This document shows positions 7,679 through 18,023 of a stretch of 64,000 nucleotides of DNA, piece after piece (position 1 is the stretch's first letter; every line of letters starts with the position of its first letter). The translations under genes were made by a program, and so were the position numbers. Below the pieces are notes generated by a model, which saw only the letters and a program-made list of their open reading frames with translations, had not been told where the DNA came from and ran no database searches. Source of the stretch: Lacinutrix himadriensis (lineage in GTDB: Bacteria > Bacteroidota > Bacteroidia > Flavobacteriales > Flavobacteriaceae); assembly GCF_001418105.1 (NCBI RefSeq), contig NZ_LIQI01000005.1, positions 30,971 through 94,970 on the forward strand, read 5' to 3'.

Positions 7679-9448
7679 TTATATAATCTCCATTTTCTTC
7701 AACAAGAAACTTGCGTTCATGTTTTGGCAGATTCCGTGTTTTAATTTGTAATCAAAAAAAAGCTCATCGTTAATAATTTCGGCATCAAAGTAGTAGTTTT
7801 TCACTTCCTCTAATTCCTTTTCAATTTCGCACAAACTTAAATCGTGTGTTGCAATAATTCCTGTTGCGTTTTTAGAAACTAATTTTTCTACAAACTTACG
7901 CGAGCCAATGGCTTTGTCTGTAGAGTTTGTTCCTTTTAAAATTTCATCTAGTATAATAAAATAAGAATCCGTTTCTAAAGCATCTACCACAAATTTTAAG
8001 CGCGTTAATTCGCTAAAGAAATAACTACTATCATCTGTAAGCGAATCGCTGGTACGCATGCTTGTAATCAATTTTATCGGATTGTATTTACTAGAAGTAG
8101 CACAAACAGGCAAACCAACATTTGCCATAACAACATGTAAGGAAACCGTTCTTAAAAAGGTGCTTTTCCCTGCCATGTTTGCTCCTGTAACAATAAAAAA
8201 CTGTTGATCTGTAATGCTTAAATCACTAGTTATTCGTTTGGATGCATCCAACAAAGGATGTCCTAAGTTTTTAGCTTCAATAACGATGTTATTTGAAACA
8301 ATTTCTGGAAATACAAAGTCCCGATGATTAAAAGTATAATTACCTAAAGTATTGTATGCATCGAAAAAAGACACCACTTCAAACCAATGTACAACGGTTG
8401 TTTTGTATTGGGCAATCCATTGTTCAATATGATATGCATTTTTTATATCTATCAAGAGAAAACCATTACCAAAAATGGTAGAAATTAAATTATTTCTATT
8501 GTCTAAAGCATCTATATGTTTTGAAAATTCTTTAAAAATTAAAGACGCCTTTTTTTGTTCTTGCTGAATATATTCTTGTTTGTCTTTTAATAATTTTGAA
8601 GAAAAATTTTCCGTTTCTATTTGTTGTAATAAGGAAGCATATTGTTTAAATGTATCTTTAACCTGATCGGTATTAGCAGCTAAATCGTTTATTCTTTTTA
8701 GATATACTCCAGAAATACCAGAACCCAAGAGTAACCAAAAAACTAAAAACAAAAAGGAGATCACTTCAAAGATCCCTAAAAACAGAATTATTGCAGAACC
8801 AATAGTAAAAGCAAGAGGTATAAAACGCATGCTTGCGGATAAAAAAGACTTGTGCTCTTGTAGCCAATCTGTAATTTTTGATGCTGGCGTTTCCGTTTTA
8901 ATCAAGCTTGCTACTGCCGAGAAATGTTGTCGCCATTTTGGTTTTTCGGTTAATTCCTTAATTGCTTCTTGACGTGAATTTATCCCTTCAATATTATTTG
9001 CCGTCAGTTCCTTTACTAAATACTTTGTACCTTCCTCTGTTGCTGTTCGATTTATAAATTGAAAAAAAGAACCTTTCCCAAAAAGGTCTACATCTAAGCT
9101 AAAAGCATGATTTGGGTCTTGAAACTGTAAGCCTTCATTTCTTTCTTTAAAATCTCCAGAAGCGATTTTTAGTTCTTCTTCATTAATGGCAACTAAAGCT
9201 TTTTTTAGGTTGTGTTGGTATTTTAAATCGGTGTATTTAGAAAGTAAATAAACAAACGCAATGATGCCAACTACCGCAATTCCTATGGCTATTTGCAGGT
9301 TACTATAAGCGAAATAAACACCAATTCCTGTAGCTATAAAAACGGATATTCTAGCAAAACTCAAGCTAGTAAGTTTCTTATATAAAGACTTAACTTCTAA
9401 TTGATGTGCTTCTAATTCTTGTTTATAAAAGGTATTTGGGTTTTGCAT
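7679..9448 (-). CDS. Membrane-anchored MutS-family ATPase
   Basis: Residues about 380-589 form a MutS domain V ATPase with Walker A GANMAGKST (422-430), Walker B in FIILDEILKGTN and a His switch in TGIIATHDLSL. Unlike MutS, the N-terminal half has no mismatch-binding domain. Instead there are two pairs of hydrophobic helices (about 31-70 and 209-248) flanking a soluble segment, so the protein is probably anchored to the membrane. The length of 589 residues fits the MutS-related proteins common in Bacteroidota, whose function is unknown. It starts 3 bases after the M28 peptidase gene and is surely cotranscribed with it. A role in mismatch repair should not be assumed. Confidence 0.85.
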   Translation of the reverse strand: MQNPNTFYKQELEAHQLEVKSLYKKLTSLSFARISVFIATGIGVYFAYSNLQIAIGIAVVGIIAFVYLLSKYTDLKYQHNLKKALVAINEEELKIASGDFKERNEGLQFQDPNHAFSLDVDLFGKGSFFQFINRTATEEGTKYLVKELTANNIEGINSRQEAIKELTEKPKWRQHFSAVASLIKTETPASKITDWLQEHKSFLSASMRFIPLAFTIGSAIILFLGIFEVISFLFLVFWLLLGSGISGVYLKRINDLAANTDQVKDTFKQYASLLQQIETENFSSKLLKDKQEYIQQEQKKASLIFKEFSKHIDALDNRNNLISTIFGNGFLLIDIKNAYHIEQWIAQYKTTVVHWFEVVSFFDAYNTLGNYTFNHRDFVFPEIVSNNIVIEAKNLGHPLLDASKRITSDLSITDQQFFIVTGANMAGKSTFLRTVSLHVVMANVGLPVCATSSKYNPIKLITSMRTSDSLTDDSSYFFSELTRLKFVVDALETDSYFIILDEILKGTNSTDKAIGSRKFVEKLVSKNATGIIATHDLSLCEIEKELEEVKNYYFDAEIINDELFFDYKLKHGICQNMNASFLLKKMEII

Positions 9449-9451
9449 TTT

Positions 9452-10396
9452 TTATAATTCTATAGTATCTAATTTTTTAAAAACAGCAATAATAGTAGTT
9501 ACTGCATTTTGATAAAAATTAGGGTGAATATTCTCGTAATCGTCTGTAGGCTTATGGTAATCTTTATGGTCTTCTACGCCAAAATAAATAAAAGGAATCT
9601 TTACATCATGAAACGCGGCATGATCGGAAGACTGGGTCCAATCATCTAATGTATCACTACCATCATGACCCATACGAAGTTTTATGTTTTCTGAAGGTTG
9701 TATACTTTTAATTGCTGGTTCCAATTGTTTGTAATGATAAGGTCCAACCGCGAATAATTCATTTTTATTATTTCGGCTAATCATATCCATATTGATATTC
9801 AGTTTGATATTTTTTACTGGAATAATAGAATTTTTCACAAAATATTTAGAACCAACCAAACCTAGTTCTTCGGCATCTACAGCAGCTAAAATAACAGAAT
9901 GTTTTGGTGGATTTTTCTGGAAGTATTCCGCGAAAGCGAACAAAGCAGAAATACCTGAAGCGTCATCATCTGCACCATTATAAATTTTCCCGCCTTTGAT
10001 ACCTTCGTGATCATAATGTGCAGAAAGCACAATGTATTCTTCTGGCTTCTCCGTTCCTTTTATTAGTCCGAGAACATTAGTCCCTGCATATTCTTTACTT
10101 CTACGTGTAAAGGAAAAATGCTGTTCATAATTTTCGGTAAGTGGTATCACTTGTAACTCTTGAAATTTATTTACGATATAGGCTTTAGCCTTTTTTGCTC
10201 CAGCGGTTCCGGTACGTCTACCTTCAAAAACATCGGAAGACAAAACTTGCACATGATGCAATAAAGAATCTGCGTGGAACCAATTTTGTTCTAATACTTC
10301 GACTGCAATTTTTGGCGTTTCTGTTTGACCTTTACAACTTGTTAATGAGAAAAACACTAAAAATAAACTGGTGATATATCTATAATTCATATTCAA
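9452..10396 (-). CDS. M28 family zinc aminopeptidase lipoprotein
   Basis: A lipoprotein signal with the cysteine at residue 21 (LTSC) is followed by a single M28 catalytic domain. The metal-binding and catalytic segments are visible in order: SAHYDHEG, GADDDASGI, DAEELGLVGS, INMDMISRN and SSDHAAFHD. The enzyme would release N-terminal amino acids at the cell surface or in the periplasm. It is the first gene of a two-gene operon with the MutS-like ATPase, only 3 bases apart. The first two possible starts (MNM) differ by two residues. The length of 314 is typical. Confidence 0.92.
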   Translation of the reverse strand: MNMNYRYITSLFLVFFSLTSCKGQTETPKIAVEVLEQNWFHADSLLHHVQVLSSDVFEGRRTGTAGAKKAKAYIVNKFQELQVIPLTENYEQHFSFTRRSKEYAGTNVLGLIKGTEKPEEYIVLSAHYDHEGIKGGKIYNGADDDASGISALFAFAEYFQKNPPKHSVILAAVDAEELGLVGSKYFVKNSIIPVKNIKLNINMDMISRNNKNELFAVGPYHYKQLEPAIKSIQPSENIKLRMGHDGSDTLDDWTQSSDHAAFHDVKIPFIYFGVEDHKDYHKPTDDYENIHPNFYQNAVTTIIAVFKKLDTIEL

Positions 10397-10418
10397 AAAT
10401 TAAAGGTTAAAGCTAAAC

Positions 10419-10448
10419 AAAAAATCTCAAGATTGCTCTTGAGATTTT
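10419..10448 (-). terminator. Terminator of the sdhCAB operon
   Basis: A perfect 12-base stem (AAAATCTCAAGA / TCTTGAGATTTT) with a 4-base loop. Read on the minus strand it is followed by a T run, downstream of sdhB. Confidence 0.85.
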
Positions 10449-10472
10449 AATTTATAATGAAATCCTGAAACT

Positions 10473-10498
10473 ACACTTCGACAAGCTCAGTGTGACAG
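10473..10498. repeat. Small flavobacterial intergenic palindrome (TTCGACAAGCTC type)
   Basis: The block ACTTCGACAAGCTCAGTGTG is a member of the short dispersed palindrome family common between flavobacterial genes. Related copies lie at 49899, 52725, 58755 and 58894. Confidence 0.6.
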
Positions 10499-10514
10499 TT
10501 TGAGATAACAAATA

Positions 10515-11267
10515 TTATCCTTTTAAGGATGCTTTTAAGTATTCTGAATTCATACGCGCGATGTTTTCTAAAGAAATTCCTTTAGGACATTCTACTTCGC
10601 AAGCTCCAGTATTGGTACAGTTACCAAAACCTTCTTCATCCATTTGTTTTACCATGTTTAAAACACGATCTGTAGCCTCTACTTTACCTTGAGGTAATAA
10701 TGCAAATTGTGAAACTTTCGCTCCAACAAATAACATTGCAGATGAGTTTTTACAAGAAGCAACACAAGCACCACAACCAATACAAGTTGCAGAATCAAAA
10801 GCCGTATCTGCATCGTGTTTATTAATAGGAATTGTATTCGCATCAATAGTATTCCCTGAAGTATTTACAGAAATAAATCCTCCAGCATGTTGAATTCTAT
10901 CAAAAGAAGTTCTATCTACAATTAAATCTTTAATAACAGGAAAAGCAGTTGCTCTAAATGGTTCGATAGTAATGGTATCTCCATCTTTAAACATTCGCAT
11001 ATGTAATTGACACGTTGTTACAGCGCGATCTGGACCATGCGCTTCTCCGTTAATATATAAAGAACACATTCCGCAAATTCCTTCACGACAATCGTGATCG
11101 AAAGCTACTGGCTCTTCATCTTTATTTATTAACTGTTCGTTTAAAACATCTAACATTTCAAGGAAAGACATATCTGGAGAAATATCGGTGACTTTATAAT
11201 CCACCATTTTCCCTTTATCACTTGCGTTTTTTTGACGCCAAATTTTCAGTGTTAAATTCATATTCAT
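10515..11267 (-). CDS. sdhB: Succinate dehydrogenase/fumarate reductase iron-sulfur subunit
   Basis: All cluster ligands are visible: [2Fe-2S] C60, C65, C68 and C86; [4Fe-4S] C162, C165, C168 with C227 in CPKG; and the [3Fe-4S] set C172, C217 and C223. The subunit carries electrons between the flavin of SdhA and the quinone site of the membrane anchor in complex II. The length of 250 residues and the Bacteroidota-style insert between clusters fit the B-type enzyme. It is the last gene of sdhCAB, 8 bases after sdhA, and is followed by a terminator. Confidence 0.97.
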   Translation of the reverse strand: MNMNLTLKIWRQKNASDKGKMVDYKVTDISPDMSFLEMLDVLNEQLINKDEEPVAFDHDCREGICGMCSLYINGEAHGPDRAVTTCQLHMRMFKDGDTITIEPFRATAFPVIKDLIVDRTSFDRIQHAGGFISVNTSGNTIDANTIPINKHDADTAFDSATCIGCGACVASCKNSSAMLFVGAKVSQFALLPQGKVEATDRVLNMVKQMDEEGFGNCTNTGACEVECPKGISLENIARMNSEYLKASLKG

Positions 11268-11275
11268 AGCTTTCC

Positions 11276-13288
11276 TTATTTGTATGATCTTTGTTTTAAT
11301 TCTATATCCTTGAACTCTAAGTTCTCTTTATGTAAAACAGCATCGCTAGGTTCTCCTTTGTATTCCCAAGCAGAAACATATGCGAAGTTTTCATCATCAC
11401 GTTTTGCTTCTCCTTTTTGTTCCCCATCTAATTCTACTGCATCTTCTCTAAAGTGTCCTCCACAAGATTCTTCTCTGTTTAAAGCATCTTTAGCGAATAA
11501 TTCTCCTAATTCTAAGAAATCTGCAACACGACCAGCTTTTGCTAATTCTTCGTTGTATTCTTCATTAGTTCCAGGAACTTTTACTTCTTTCCAGAATTGT
11601 TCTCTAAGTTCTTTAATCTCTGAAATAGCTTCGGTTAAACCCTTCACATTTCTAGACATTCCAACTTTGTTCCACATGATCTTCCCTAATTTCTTATGAA
11701 AATAATCTACAGAGTGTTGCCCTTTATTAGTAACAAAGAATTCTAATGTTTTTCTAACTTCTTTTTCCGCATCTTCAAATTCTTTAGAATCTGTTGGAAT
11801 TGCTCCCGTACGAATATCATCGGATAAATAATCACCAATAGTATAAGGTAATACAAAATAACCATCTGCTAAACCTTGCATTAAAGCCGAAGCTCCAAGT
11901 CTGTTTGCACCATGATCAGAAAAATTAGCTTCTCCAATACAGTATAAACCAGGAACGGTTGTCATTAAGTTATAATCCACCCAAACACCACCCATTGTGT
12001 AGTGTACTGCTGGATAAATCATCATTGGTGTGTTGTATGGATCTTGATCTACGATCTTCTCATACATTTGGAATAAGTTTCCGTATTTATTTTTAATTAC
12101 TTCTTGCCCTAATTTTTTAACAAGCGCAGCATCATTTTCATTTAATCCTTTAACGTGTGCAGTTTCTTTTCCGTAACGTTGAATTGCCGAAGCAAAATCT
12201 AAGAATACAGCTTCTCCAGTTGCATTAACACCAAAACCAGCATCACAACGCTCTTTTGCTGCACGAGATGCAACATCACGAGGTACTAAGTTTCCGAATG
12301 CAGGATATCTACGTTCTAGGTAGTAATCTCTATCTTCTTCAGCTAATTCTCTAGGTTTTAATGTCCCAGATTTAATAGCCTCCACATCTTTCATGTGTTT
12401 TGGCACCCAAATACGTCCGTCATTACGTAAAGACTCAGACATTAACGTTAGTTTAGACTGATGATCTCCAGAAACAGGAATACATGTTGGGTGAATTTGC
12501 GTGTAACAAGGATTTGCAAAATAAGCACCACGTTTGTGTGCTTTCCAAGCTGCTGTTACATTCGATCCCATCGCGTTAGTCGATAAGAAGAATACGTTAC
12601 CATAACCACCAGTTCCTAAAACAACAGCATGCGCTGAATGTCTTTCGATTTCTCCAGTAATTAAGTTACGTGTTATAATTCCACGAGCTTTTCCATCTAC
12701 TTTTACAACGTCAAGCATTTCATGACGATTGTACATTTTGATTTTACCACGACCGATTTGACGGTTCATAGCAGAATATGCTCCTAATAATAATTGTTGT
12801 CCTGTTTGTCCAGCTGCGTAAAAAGTACGAGATACTAATACTCCACCAAACGAACGGTTATCTAATAACCCACCATATTCTCTTGCAAAAGGAACTCCTT
12901 GTGCAACACATTGGTCAATAATATTTGCAGACACCTCAGCCAAACGGTATACGTTAGCTTCACGAGAACGATAATCACCACCTTTTACAGTATCATAAAA
13001 TAATCTGTAGGTAGAATCACCATCTCCTTGGTAATTTTTCGCTGCGTTAATTCCTCCTTGCGCTGCAATAGAATGCGCACGTCTTGGAGAATCTTGAAAG
13101 CAAAATGCTTTTACGTTATATCCTAGCTCTGCTAAAGTAGCAGCAGCAGATCCACCAGCTAAACCTGTACCAACAATAATAACATCAATGTTACGCTTGT
13201 TTGCAGGGTTTACTAAGTCGATATGATTTTTATAGTCTGTCCATTTATCTTTAATTGGACCTTTTGGTATTTTTGAATCTAAAGCCAT
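11276..13288 (-). CDS. sdhA: Succinate dehydrogenase/fumarate reductase flavoprotein subunit
   Basis: The 670-residue protein begins with an FAD-binding fold ([20 protein letters not shown], about residues 36-55). It contains the covalent FAD attachment segment [14 protein letters not shown] and active-site motifs such as [10 protein letters not shown]. It oxidises succinate to fumarate on the cytoplasmic face of the membrane. The length and the long C-terminal region match the epsilon/Bacteroidota-type enzyme. It lies between sdhC (12-base gap) and sdhB (8-base gap) in one operon. Confidence 0.97.
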   Translation of the reverse strand: MALDSKIPKGPIKDKWTDYKNHIDLVNPANKRNIDVIIVGTGLAGGSAAATLAELGYNVKAFCFQDSPRRAHSIAAQGGINAAKNYQGDGDSTYRLFYDTVKGGDYRSREANVYRLAEVSANIIDQCVAQGVPFAREYGGLLDNRSFGGVLVSRTFYAAGQTGQQLLLGAYSAMNRQIGRGKIKMYNRHEMLDVVKVDGKARGIITRNLITGEIERHSAHAVVLGTGGYGNVFFLSTNAMGSNVTAAWKAHKRGAYFANPCYTQIHPTCIPVSGDHQSKLTLMSESLRNDGRIWVPKHMKDVEAIKSGTLKPRELAEEDRDYYLERRYPAFGNLVPRDVASRAAKERCDAGFGVNATGEAVFLDFASAIQRYGKETAHVKGLNENDAALVKKLGQEVIKNKYGNLFQMYEKIVDQDPYNTPMMIYPAVHYTMGGVWVDYNLMTTVPGLYCIGEANFSDHGANRLGASALMQGLADGYFVLPYTIGDYLSDDIRTGAIPTDSKEFEDAEKEVRKTLEFFVTNKGQHSVDYFHKKLGKIMWNKVGMSRNVKGLTEAISEIKELREQFWKEVKVPGTNEEYNEELAKAGRVADFLELGELFAKDALNREESCGGHFREDAVELDGEQKGEAKRDDENFAYVSAWEYKGEPSDAVLHKENLEFKDIELKQRSYK

Positions 13289-13300
13289 ATTAGATATTTT

Positions 13301-13975
13301 TTAGTGATTAAAATGATGAAATAATGCAATGAAAACGAATCCTAATGGAATGATAATCGCATATGCTTTTCCGAATCCTTTTAATCCTTTTGTGTATTTA
13401 TTGTTTGCTCCAACCGATTGGAATGCAGAATTGAATCCGTGTAATAAATGTAATGCTAAGAATATAAAAGCAATACAGTATAATGCCACTCTCCAGATAT
13501 CTACAAACTTGTGTTGTAGTTCTTCAAAATATCTAAACTCGCCATTGGCAAGTAATCCAGACATATCGCCTTGAATGTATTTTGTATTAATTTCTGGTAA
13601 CCAAAAATCATAAAAGTGTAAGCAGATAAAAGCTAAAATTGCTAGTCCGCTGTAAATCATATTACGACTCATCCAGCTAGAATTAGCAGCACCATTATTT
13701 TTGGCATAGCTAATTGTACGTGCTTTTCTGTTTTTAATTTCTAGTACAAATCCCATTACAAAATGGAAAATAACACCAAAAATTAATACCGGTTGCAATA
13801 GATATTGAATTGCCCAAAAAGTTCCCATGAAATGAGAAACATCGTTAAATGCATCTGGACTGAATACCGATAACAGGTTGATTGCAAAATGTTGTAATAA
13901 GAAAATCATTAGGAAGAGTGCCGAAAGTGCCATGGCAAACTTTCTTCCAATCGAAGAATTTAAAATTCCGCTCAT
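13301..13975 (-). CDS. sdhC: Succinate dehydrogenase cytochrome b subunit, B-type single anchor
   Basis: The 224-residue protein has five predicted membrane helices and conserved His residues (for example QHFAINLL near the N-terminus, FHFVMGF and LHLLHGFN) expected to ligate two b hemes. A single large anchor without SdhD is the B-type complex II found in Bacteroidota. First gene of sdhCAB. A promoter with both boxes lies just upstream. Confidence 0.95.
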   Translation of the reverse strand: MSGILNSSIGRKFAMALSALFLMIFLLQHFAINLLSVFSPDAFNDVSHFMGTFWAIQYLLQPVLIFGVIFHFVMGFVLEIKNRKARTISYAKNNGAANSSWMSRNMIYSGLAILAFICLHFYDFWLPEINTKYIQGDMSGLLANGEFRYFEELQHKFVDIWRVALYCIAFIFLALHLLHGFNSAFQSVGANNKYTKGLKGFGKAYAIIIPLGFVFIALFHHFNH

Positions 13976-14003
13976 TATTTTGTGTAGTTAGATTATAATT
14001 ACA

Positions 14004-14034
14004 CAAATATAACAAGCAACGCTAACGCAAGCAA
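14004..14034 (-). promoter_or_regulatory. Promoter of sdhCAB
   Basis: Read on the minus strand: TTG (14032-14034), a 20-base spacer, then TATATTTG (14004-14011), an exact match to the flavobacterial -33/-7 pattern, 28 bases before the sdhC start codon. Confidence 0.65.
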
Positions 14035-14074
14035 GTGAAAATGCCTTTTAAAAATTTATTTAGAATGGATTTAA

Positions 14075-14944
14075 TTAATTGACGCTCGGTATCAGGCCAC
14101 GAAGCCCCATATCTACTACTTGTTCTCCAGCACTTGGCTCGTATTCGCCGTCGGCATGCACTTCTGTCCATTCAAAGCTATTATTTGTGGAAAAGGATAA
14201 GGTTACAACAACATCTTCGGTTTCATCACCTGAAATAGCTAGACCGTTTTCAAATTCTCCAGTTACCACACAAGAACCTTGCGGAATTGGTGACGAATCG
14301 AACAACGGATTAGGAACTGTGGTCGCTCCTTCCGGCGCTTGACCTTGTGCCGTAAACCCTAAAGTTTCAAAAGCCCAAAAACCTTGTAATCTGTTTGCGT
14401 TTACCGCAATATTAGTTCCGTTTAAATTCAAAGTAGAAACATAGGTGTTATAGCCAACAAAACTCGCCAGTGTTCCGGTATAATCGTTTCCGTCTTCACC
14501 TAAAAAATCAATATCTCCTTCTTGATACGCTAAAGACACACGAACCCATTCATAATCTCCTGCAGCGACTTGACTTAAAGGAATAGTTAAAAAAGTTTCG
14601 TTATTTCCTGCAAATCTTGCATTTTGAAAATCGATAGCTTTTTCGCCTCCAGATGTTGTTTCGCTTCCGGAGAAAACAATTTCACCAGTTCCTAATGCTG
14701 TTAACATATTTGGTGCAAATTCAATATAATTCGCGCTCATTCTATTTATACTAGGCGATTGCGCAGCATTTCCTGTCGCAACAGAAACAGGCTCTCCAAA
14801 ATTACCCAATCGTTCTTGGGTAGAATTAAATGCTAGTTTGATAATTAAATTGGCTTCGGAAGTAGTATTTGGTTCGTCATTAGCATCAGTACAAGAAGAC
14901 AATAGCATCAAACAGCTACAAAAAATAAAATAGAACGTTTTCAT
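14075..14944 (-). CDS. Uncharacterised secreted lipoprotein
   Basis: I do not recognise a family. The N-terminus is a clear lipoprotein signal with the cysteine at residue 18 (LLSSC). The rest (289 residues in total) is Gly-, Asn- and acid-rich and looks beta-structured, with no catalytic motif or repeat that I can see. It sits between sdhC and the BNR-propeller gene on the same strand, with short gaps but with the sdh promoter directly downstream. It could share a transcript with the BNR gene (57-base gap). Location is probably the outer membrane. Confidence 0.75.
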   Translation of the reverse strand: MKTFYFIFCSCLMLLSSCTDANDEPNTTSEANLIIKLAFNSTQERLGNFGEPVSVATGNAAQSPSINRMSANYIEFAPNMLTALGTGEIVFSGSETTSGGEKAIDFQNARFAGNNETFLTIPLSQVAAGDYEWVRVSLAYQEGDIDFLGEDGNDYTGTLASFVGYNTYVSTLNLNGTNIAVNANRLQGFWAFETLGFTAQGQAPEGATTVPNPLFDSSPIPQGSCVVTGEFENGLAISGDETEDVVVTLSFSTNNSFEWTEVHADGEYEPSAGEQVVDMGLRGLIPSVN

Positions 14945-15001
14945 GTTTTATTGGTTTACACTAATAACTTGAAAACAGGAGAAATAGTATTTTAGATACT
15001 G

Positions 15002-17842
15002 CTACTTCACTTCAAATTTCACTTTTTCAGCGTCTATCTGAATAAAATAAGTTCCTTTTGGTAAATAATACATTCCGTTTTTAGCAGCCTCAATATCTAT
15101 ACTTGTATTTTCTTTAAGAAGCGCTTTTCTTCCGTTTTCGGTTAATGACAAATCATAATCTACGTAGTTAAATCCTTTATCTGCTTCCACAGAAATAGTA
15201 TTTAAAACGGATTGTTTTTCCGAAAGGATTTTAACTTCTTTAGTTTCTGAAGTATTCCCATAAAACTTAATAATTTCTAGAGGTGTATTTGCATCAAACC
15301 ATTTGCTCCAGGAACTTCCCCAACGTGCCGAATAGCGTACATCTTCAAAAGGAAAAAGCGTTGTGTTTTTACTTAAAATATTCGCATTCATTTTTTGTAA
15401 CGGAGCAATATTGGTTTTATAAAAACTTCTTCCGTGTGTTGCCAAAAGTAGATCTTTAGCTTCTGGTTGTATTACTAAATCATGTACAGCAACTGCAGGT
15501 AAATTTTTATGAAATGCTTCCCATTTCGCTCCTTTATTAAAAGTAACATAGGCACCATTATCGGTTCCTAAATAGAGAATGTTTTCATTTTCGGGATCTT
15601 CTTTGATAACATTTACTGGCGACATTGGAATGTTAGAACGAATGCTTTCCCAAGTATTGCCATAGTCTTCGGAAACATACACGTAGCTATTAAAATCGTC
15701 CCAACGATAGCCATTTAAAGTTACATAAACGCGTTCTTTTTTGTGTTGTGAAGCGATAACTCTTGTTACCCATAGATCTTTTGGCAAATTGGCTGAAATA
15801 TTCTGCCAGCTTCCACCTGCATTTTTCGTTATATGTACCAATCCATCATCACTTCCGGTGTAAATAAGTCCGAACGCAAAAGGAGATTCGCTAATACTTG
15901 TTAAGGTTCCATAGGCTACATTTCCTTTTTTTCCACCATTAGTTAAATCTTGACTAATTGCTTTCCAATCGTCCCCTTGATTCATAGAACGCATTAATTT
16001 ATTTCCACCTAAATACAGAATATCCTGATTGTGTGGCGATAGTAATATTGGTGTTTGCCAATTAAATCGATACGGATTTTCGCCCAATTCATGTTTTGGC
16101 TGTATGTATTTCTGCGCTTTAGTTTCGCGATTAATTCTATAATAATTACCAAACTGATAACCGGTATACAACAGATTCGCATTTCTAGAATCTATTTCGA
16201 TTTGCATACCATCACCCCCCATTAAACTCTCCCAAGGATTATGACCACTTTGCTGCCAACCCTTATCTTGTCGTGCATTATTTGCACCAACCCAAACGCC
16301 ATTATCTTGCAAACCGCCATATACATTATATGGTTTTTCATTATCTACATTTATGGTATAAAATTGCCCAACAGCATTTACATTTAGCTTCTCCCAGCTT
16401 TCACCATCATCATAACTCATATTTAATCCACCATCATTACCATTAATTAAATGCCCTGCTTTTTTAGGATTTACCCAAAGCGCCTGATGATCTGCATGTA
16501 CGTTTTCTTTACTGATAGAAACAAAAGTTTTTCCGCCATCTTTCGATTTTAATATAGGAACTCCCATAACATAAATACCATTTTCATCTTGCGGATCCAC
16601 GCGGATTTCTCCAAAATAATACCCATAACTGTAATACAAATCGTCTAGATAGTCCTCATGTGTTTTGCTCCACGTTTTTCCTCCATCGATACTTTTATAT
16701 ACCTCAGCGCCAATTACCGGACTATCAAAAAGCATTGCATTTGCATCTTCTAAATAATGCGCTATATCTACTGGTTTTACATTACCGCTACGCACCATTT
16801 GCTTTACATTTTCTGCACGATACTTTTCTTGAAAACCATTCATTTTTAAAAACCCATTTAGCTTTTTTTCTTCTAGATTCAAGAAGTCTTCTGAACTCAT
16901 GGTTTTAAAATCTTCTTTTGTTAAACCACGCTTATCTATTTTTTTTGTGGTTTCTTTTCTTCGGAATTGATTATCATGCAATGCATATATGGTATTATCA
17001 TCGTAAATTGCCAATCCAATTCTACCAACACCATTTCCTGTTGGAAACCCACTAGCTTCTGTGGAAACTTTTACCCAAGTTTCTCCTGCATCTGTACTTT
17101 TATATATCGCGGAATTATTTCCGTTTCCGTTAAAATGCCAAGCTTTCCTATCGCGCTCCCAAGCAGCAGCAAACATGATATTGTAATTATTTGGTGCATG
17201 TTGTAGATCTATGATTCCGCTTACATCATTTACAAAAAGGGTTTGCTTCCATGTTTTTCCACCATCTATCGTTTTATACACTCCGCGTTCTGCATTTGGC
17301 GAATATAAATGTCCAATAACACCGACTGTTACTTCCTCTGGATTATTCGGGTTAATAAGAATACGACCAATATGATGCGAATCGTGCAATCCAACATTGG
17401 TCCATGTTTTTCCGTTATCGTTCGATTTTAGAATACCAATTCCGGCATACGAAGATCGTGAAGAATTGTTTTCTCCAGTACCAACCCAAAGGATACTGTT
17501 TTTCCAATCGACAGCAATATCTCCAATATTTTGTGTTTGTGCAGTATCTAAAACAGGTGTAAAAGTAGACCCGTTGTTTAGGGTATGCCATAATCCGCCA
17601 GACGCATACGCCACATAAAACTCTATGGTATTTTCTGGATTCACTTCTATATCGACAACGCGACCACTCATTATGGATGGCCCAATATTTTCAAAAGGAA
17701 TATTTTTAACTAGCGAGTTTTCTATTAATACCTGTTTCTCTTTTAAAGCATTTTGAACCAAGCTGGAAGCTGTTGCTGGTTGTTGCGCTTCCGCAGAAAG
17801 AATAAAAAAGATTAAAAACGTAAAAAAGACTCTAATTTTCAT
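15002..17842 (-). CDS. Secreted sortilin/BNR-repeat (VPS10-like) beta-propeller protein
   Basis: A signal peptide (residues 1-20) precedes a very long region of BNR/Asp-box repeats, seen as repeated S-x-D-x-G-x-T-W type motifs (SNDNGKTWTNV, TIDGGKTWKQ, STDAGETWVKV, SIDGGKTWSKT, SKDGGKTFVSI, SEDYGNTWESI). These build two or more beta-propellers of the VPS10/sortilin or exo-alpha-sialidase-like type. Annotation pipelines often call such proteins glycosyl hydrolase, but no catalytic residues are evident and the substrate is unknown. The C-terminal about 120 residues form a separate non-propeller domain. It probably acts outside the cell or at the surface. Confidence 0.85.
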   Translation of the reverse strand: MKIRVFFTFLIFFILSAEAQQPATASSLVQNALKEKQVLIENSLVKNIPFENIGPSIMSGRVVDIEVNPENTIEFYVAYASGGLWHTLNNGSTFTPVLDTAQTQNIGDIAVDWKNSILWVGTGENNSSRSSYAGIGILKSNDNGKTWTNVGLHDSHHIGRILINPNNPEEVTVGVIGHLYSPNAERGVYKTIDGGKTWKQTLFVNDVSGIIDLQHAPNNYNIMFAAAWERDRKAWHFNGNGNNSAIYKSTDAGETWVKVSTEASGFPTGNGVGRIGLAIYDDNTIYALHDNQFRRKETTKKIDKRGLTKEDFKTMSSEDFLNLEEKKLNGFLKMNGFQEKYRAENVKQMVRSGNVKPVDIAHYLEDANAMLFDSPVIGAEVYKSIDGGKTWSKTHEDYLDDLYYSYGYYFGEIRVDPQDENGIYVMGVPILKSKDGGKTFVSISKENVHADHQALWVNPKKAGHLINGNDGGLNMSYDDGESWEKLNVNAVGQFYTINVDNEKPYNVYGGLQDNGVWVGANNARQDKGWQQSGHNPWESLMGGDGMQIEIDSRNANLLYTGYQFGNYYRINRETKAQKYIQPKHELGENPYRFNWQTPILLSPHNQDILYLGGNKLMRSMNQGDDWKAISQDLTNGGKKGNVAYGTLTSISESPFAFGLIYTGSDDGLVHITKNAGGSWQNISANLPKDLWVTRVIASQHKKERVYVTLNGYRWDDFNSYVYVSEDYGNTWESIRSNIPMSPVNVIKEDPENENILYLGTDNGAYVTFNKGAKWEAFHKNLPAVAVHDLVIQPEAKDLLLATHGRSFYKTNIAPLQKMNANILSKNTTLFPFEDVRYSARWGSSWSKWFDANTPLEIIKFYGNTSETKEVKILSEKQSVLNTISVEADKGFNYVDYDLSLTENGRKALLKENTSIDIEAAKNGMYYLPKGTYFIQIDAEKVKFEVK

Positions 17843-17952
17843 AATAGCGATTTAAAGTTTGAAGATACTTATAAATATAAAAGGTACAAAGCAATTAGAA
17901 AAAAGGCGCCATATTTTAAGACGCTTTTATAACAATTGTATTTTAAACTTCT

Positions 17953-17960
17953 TATTTTTG
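17953..17960 (+). promoter_or_regulatory. Putative -7 box of the aminopeptidase P gene
   Basis: TATTTTTG matches TAnnTTTG and lies 63 bases before the start. A TTG at 17936 is closer than the usual spacer, so only the -7 element is convincing. Confidence 0.4.
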
Positions 17961-18023
17961 ATACACTTAACGGAATTCAAAAATAAAATTCCTTTTCTAA
18001 AGGGAATTTAAAACAATTTTTCA

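Noticed and set aside
7679..9448. DNA mismatch repair MutS
   Set aside because: Mismatch-binding and connector domains are absent and membrane helices are present, so only the ATPase domain is shared.
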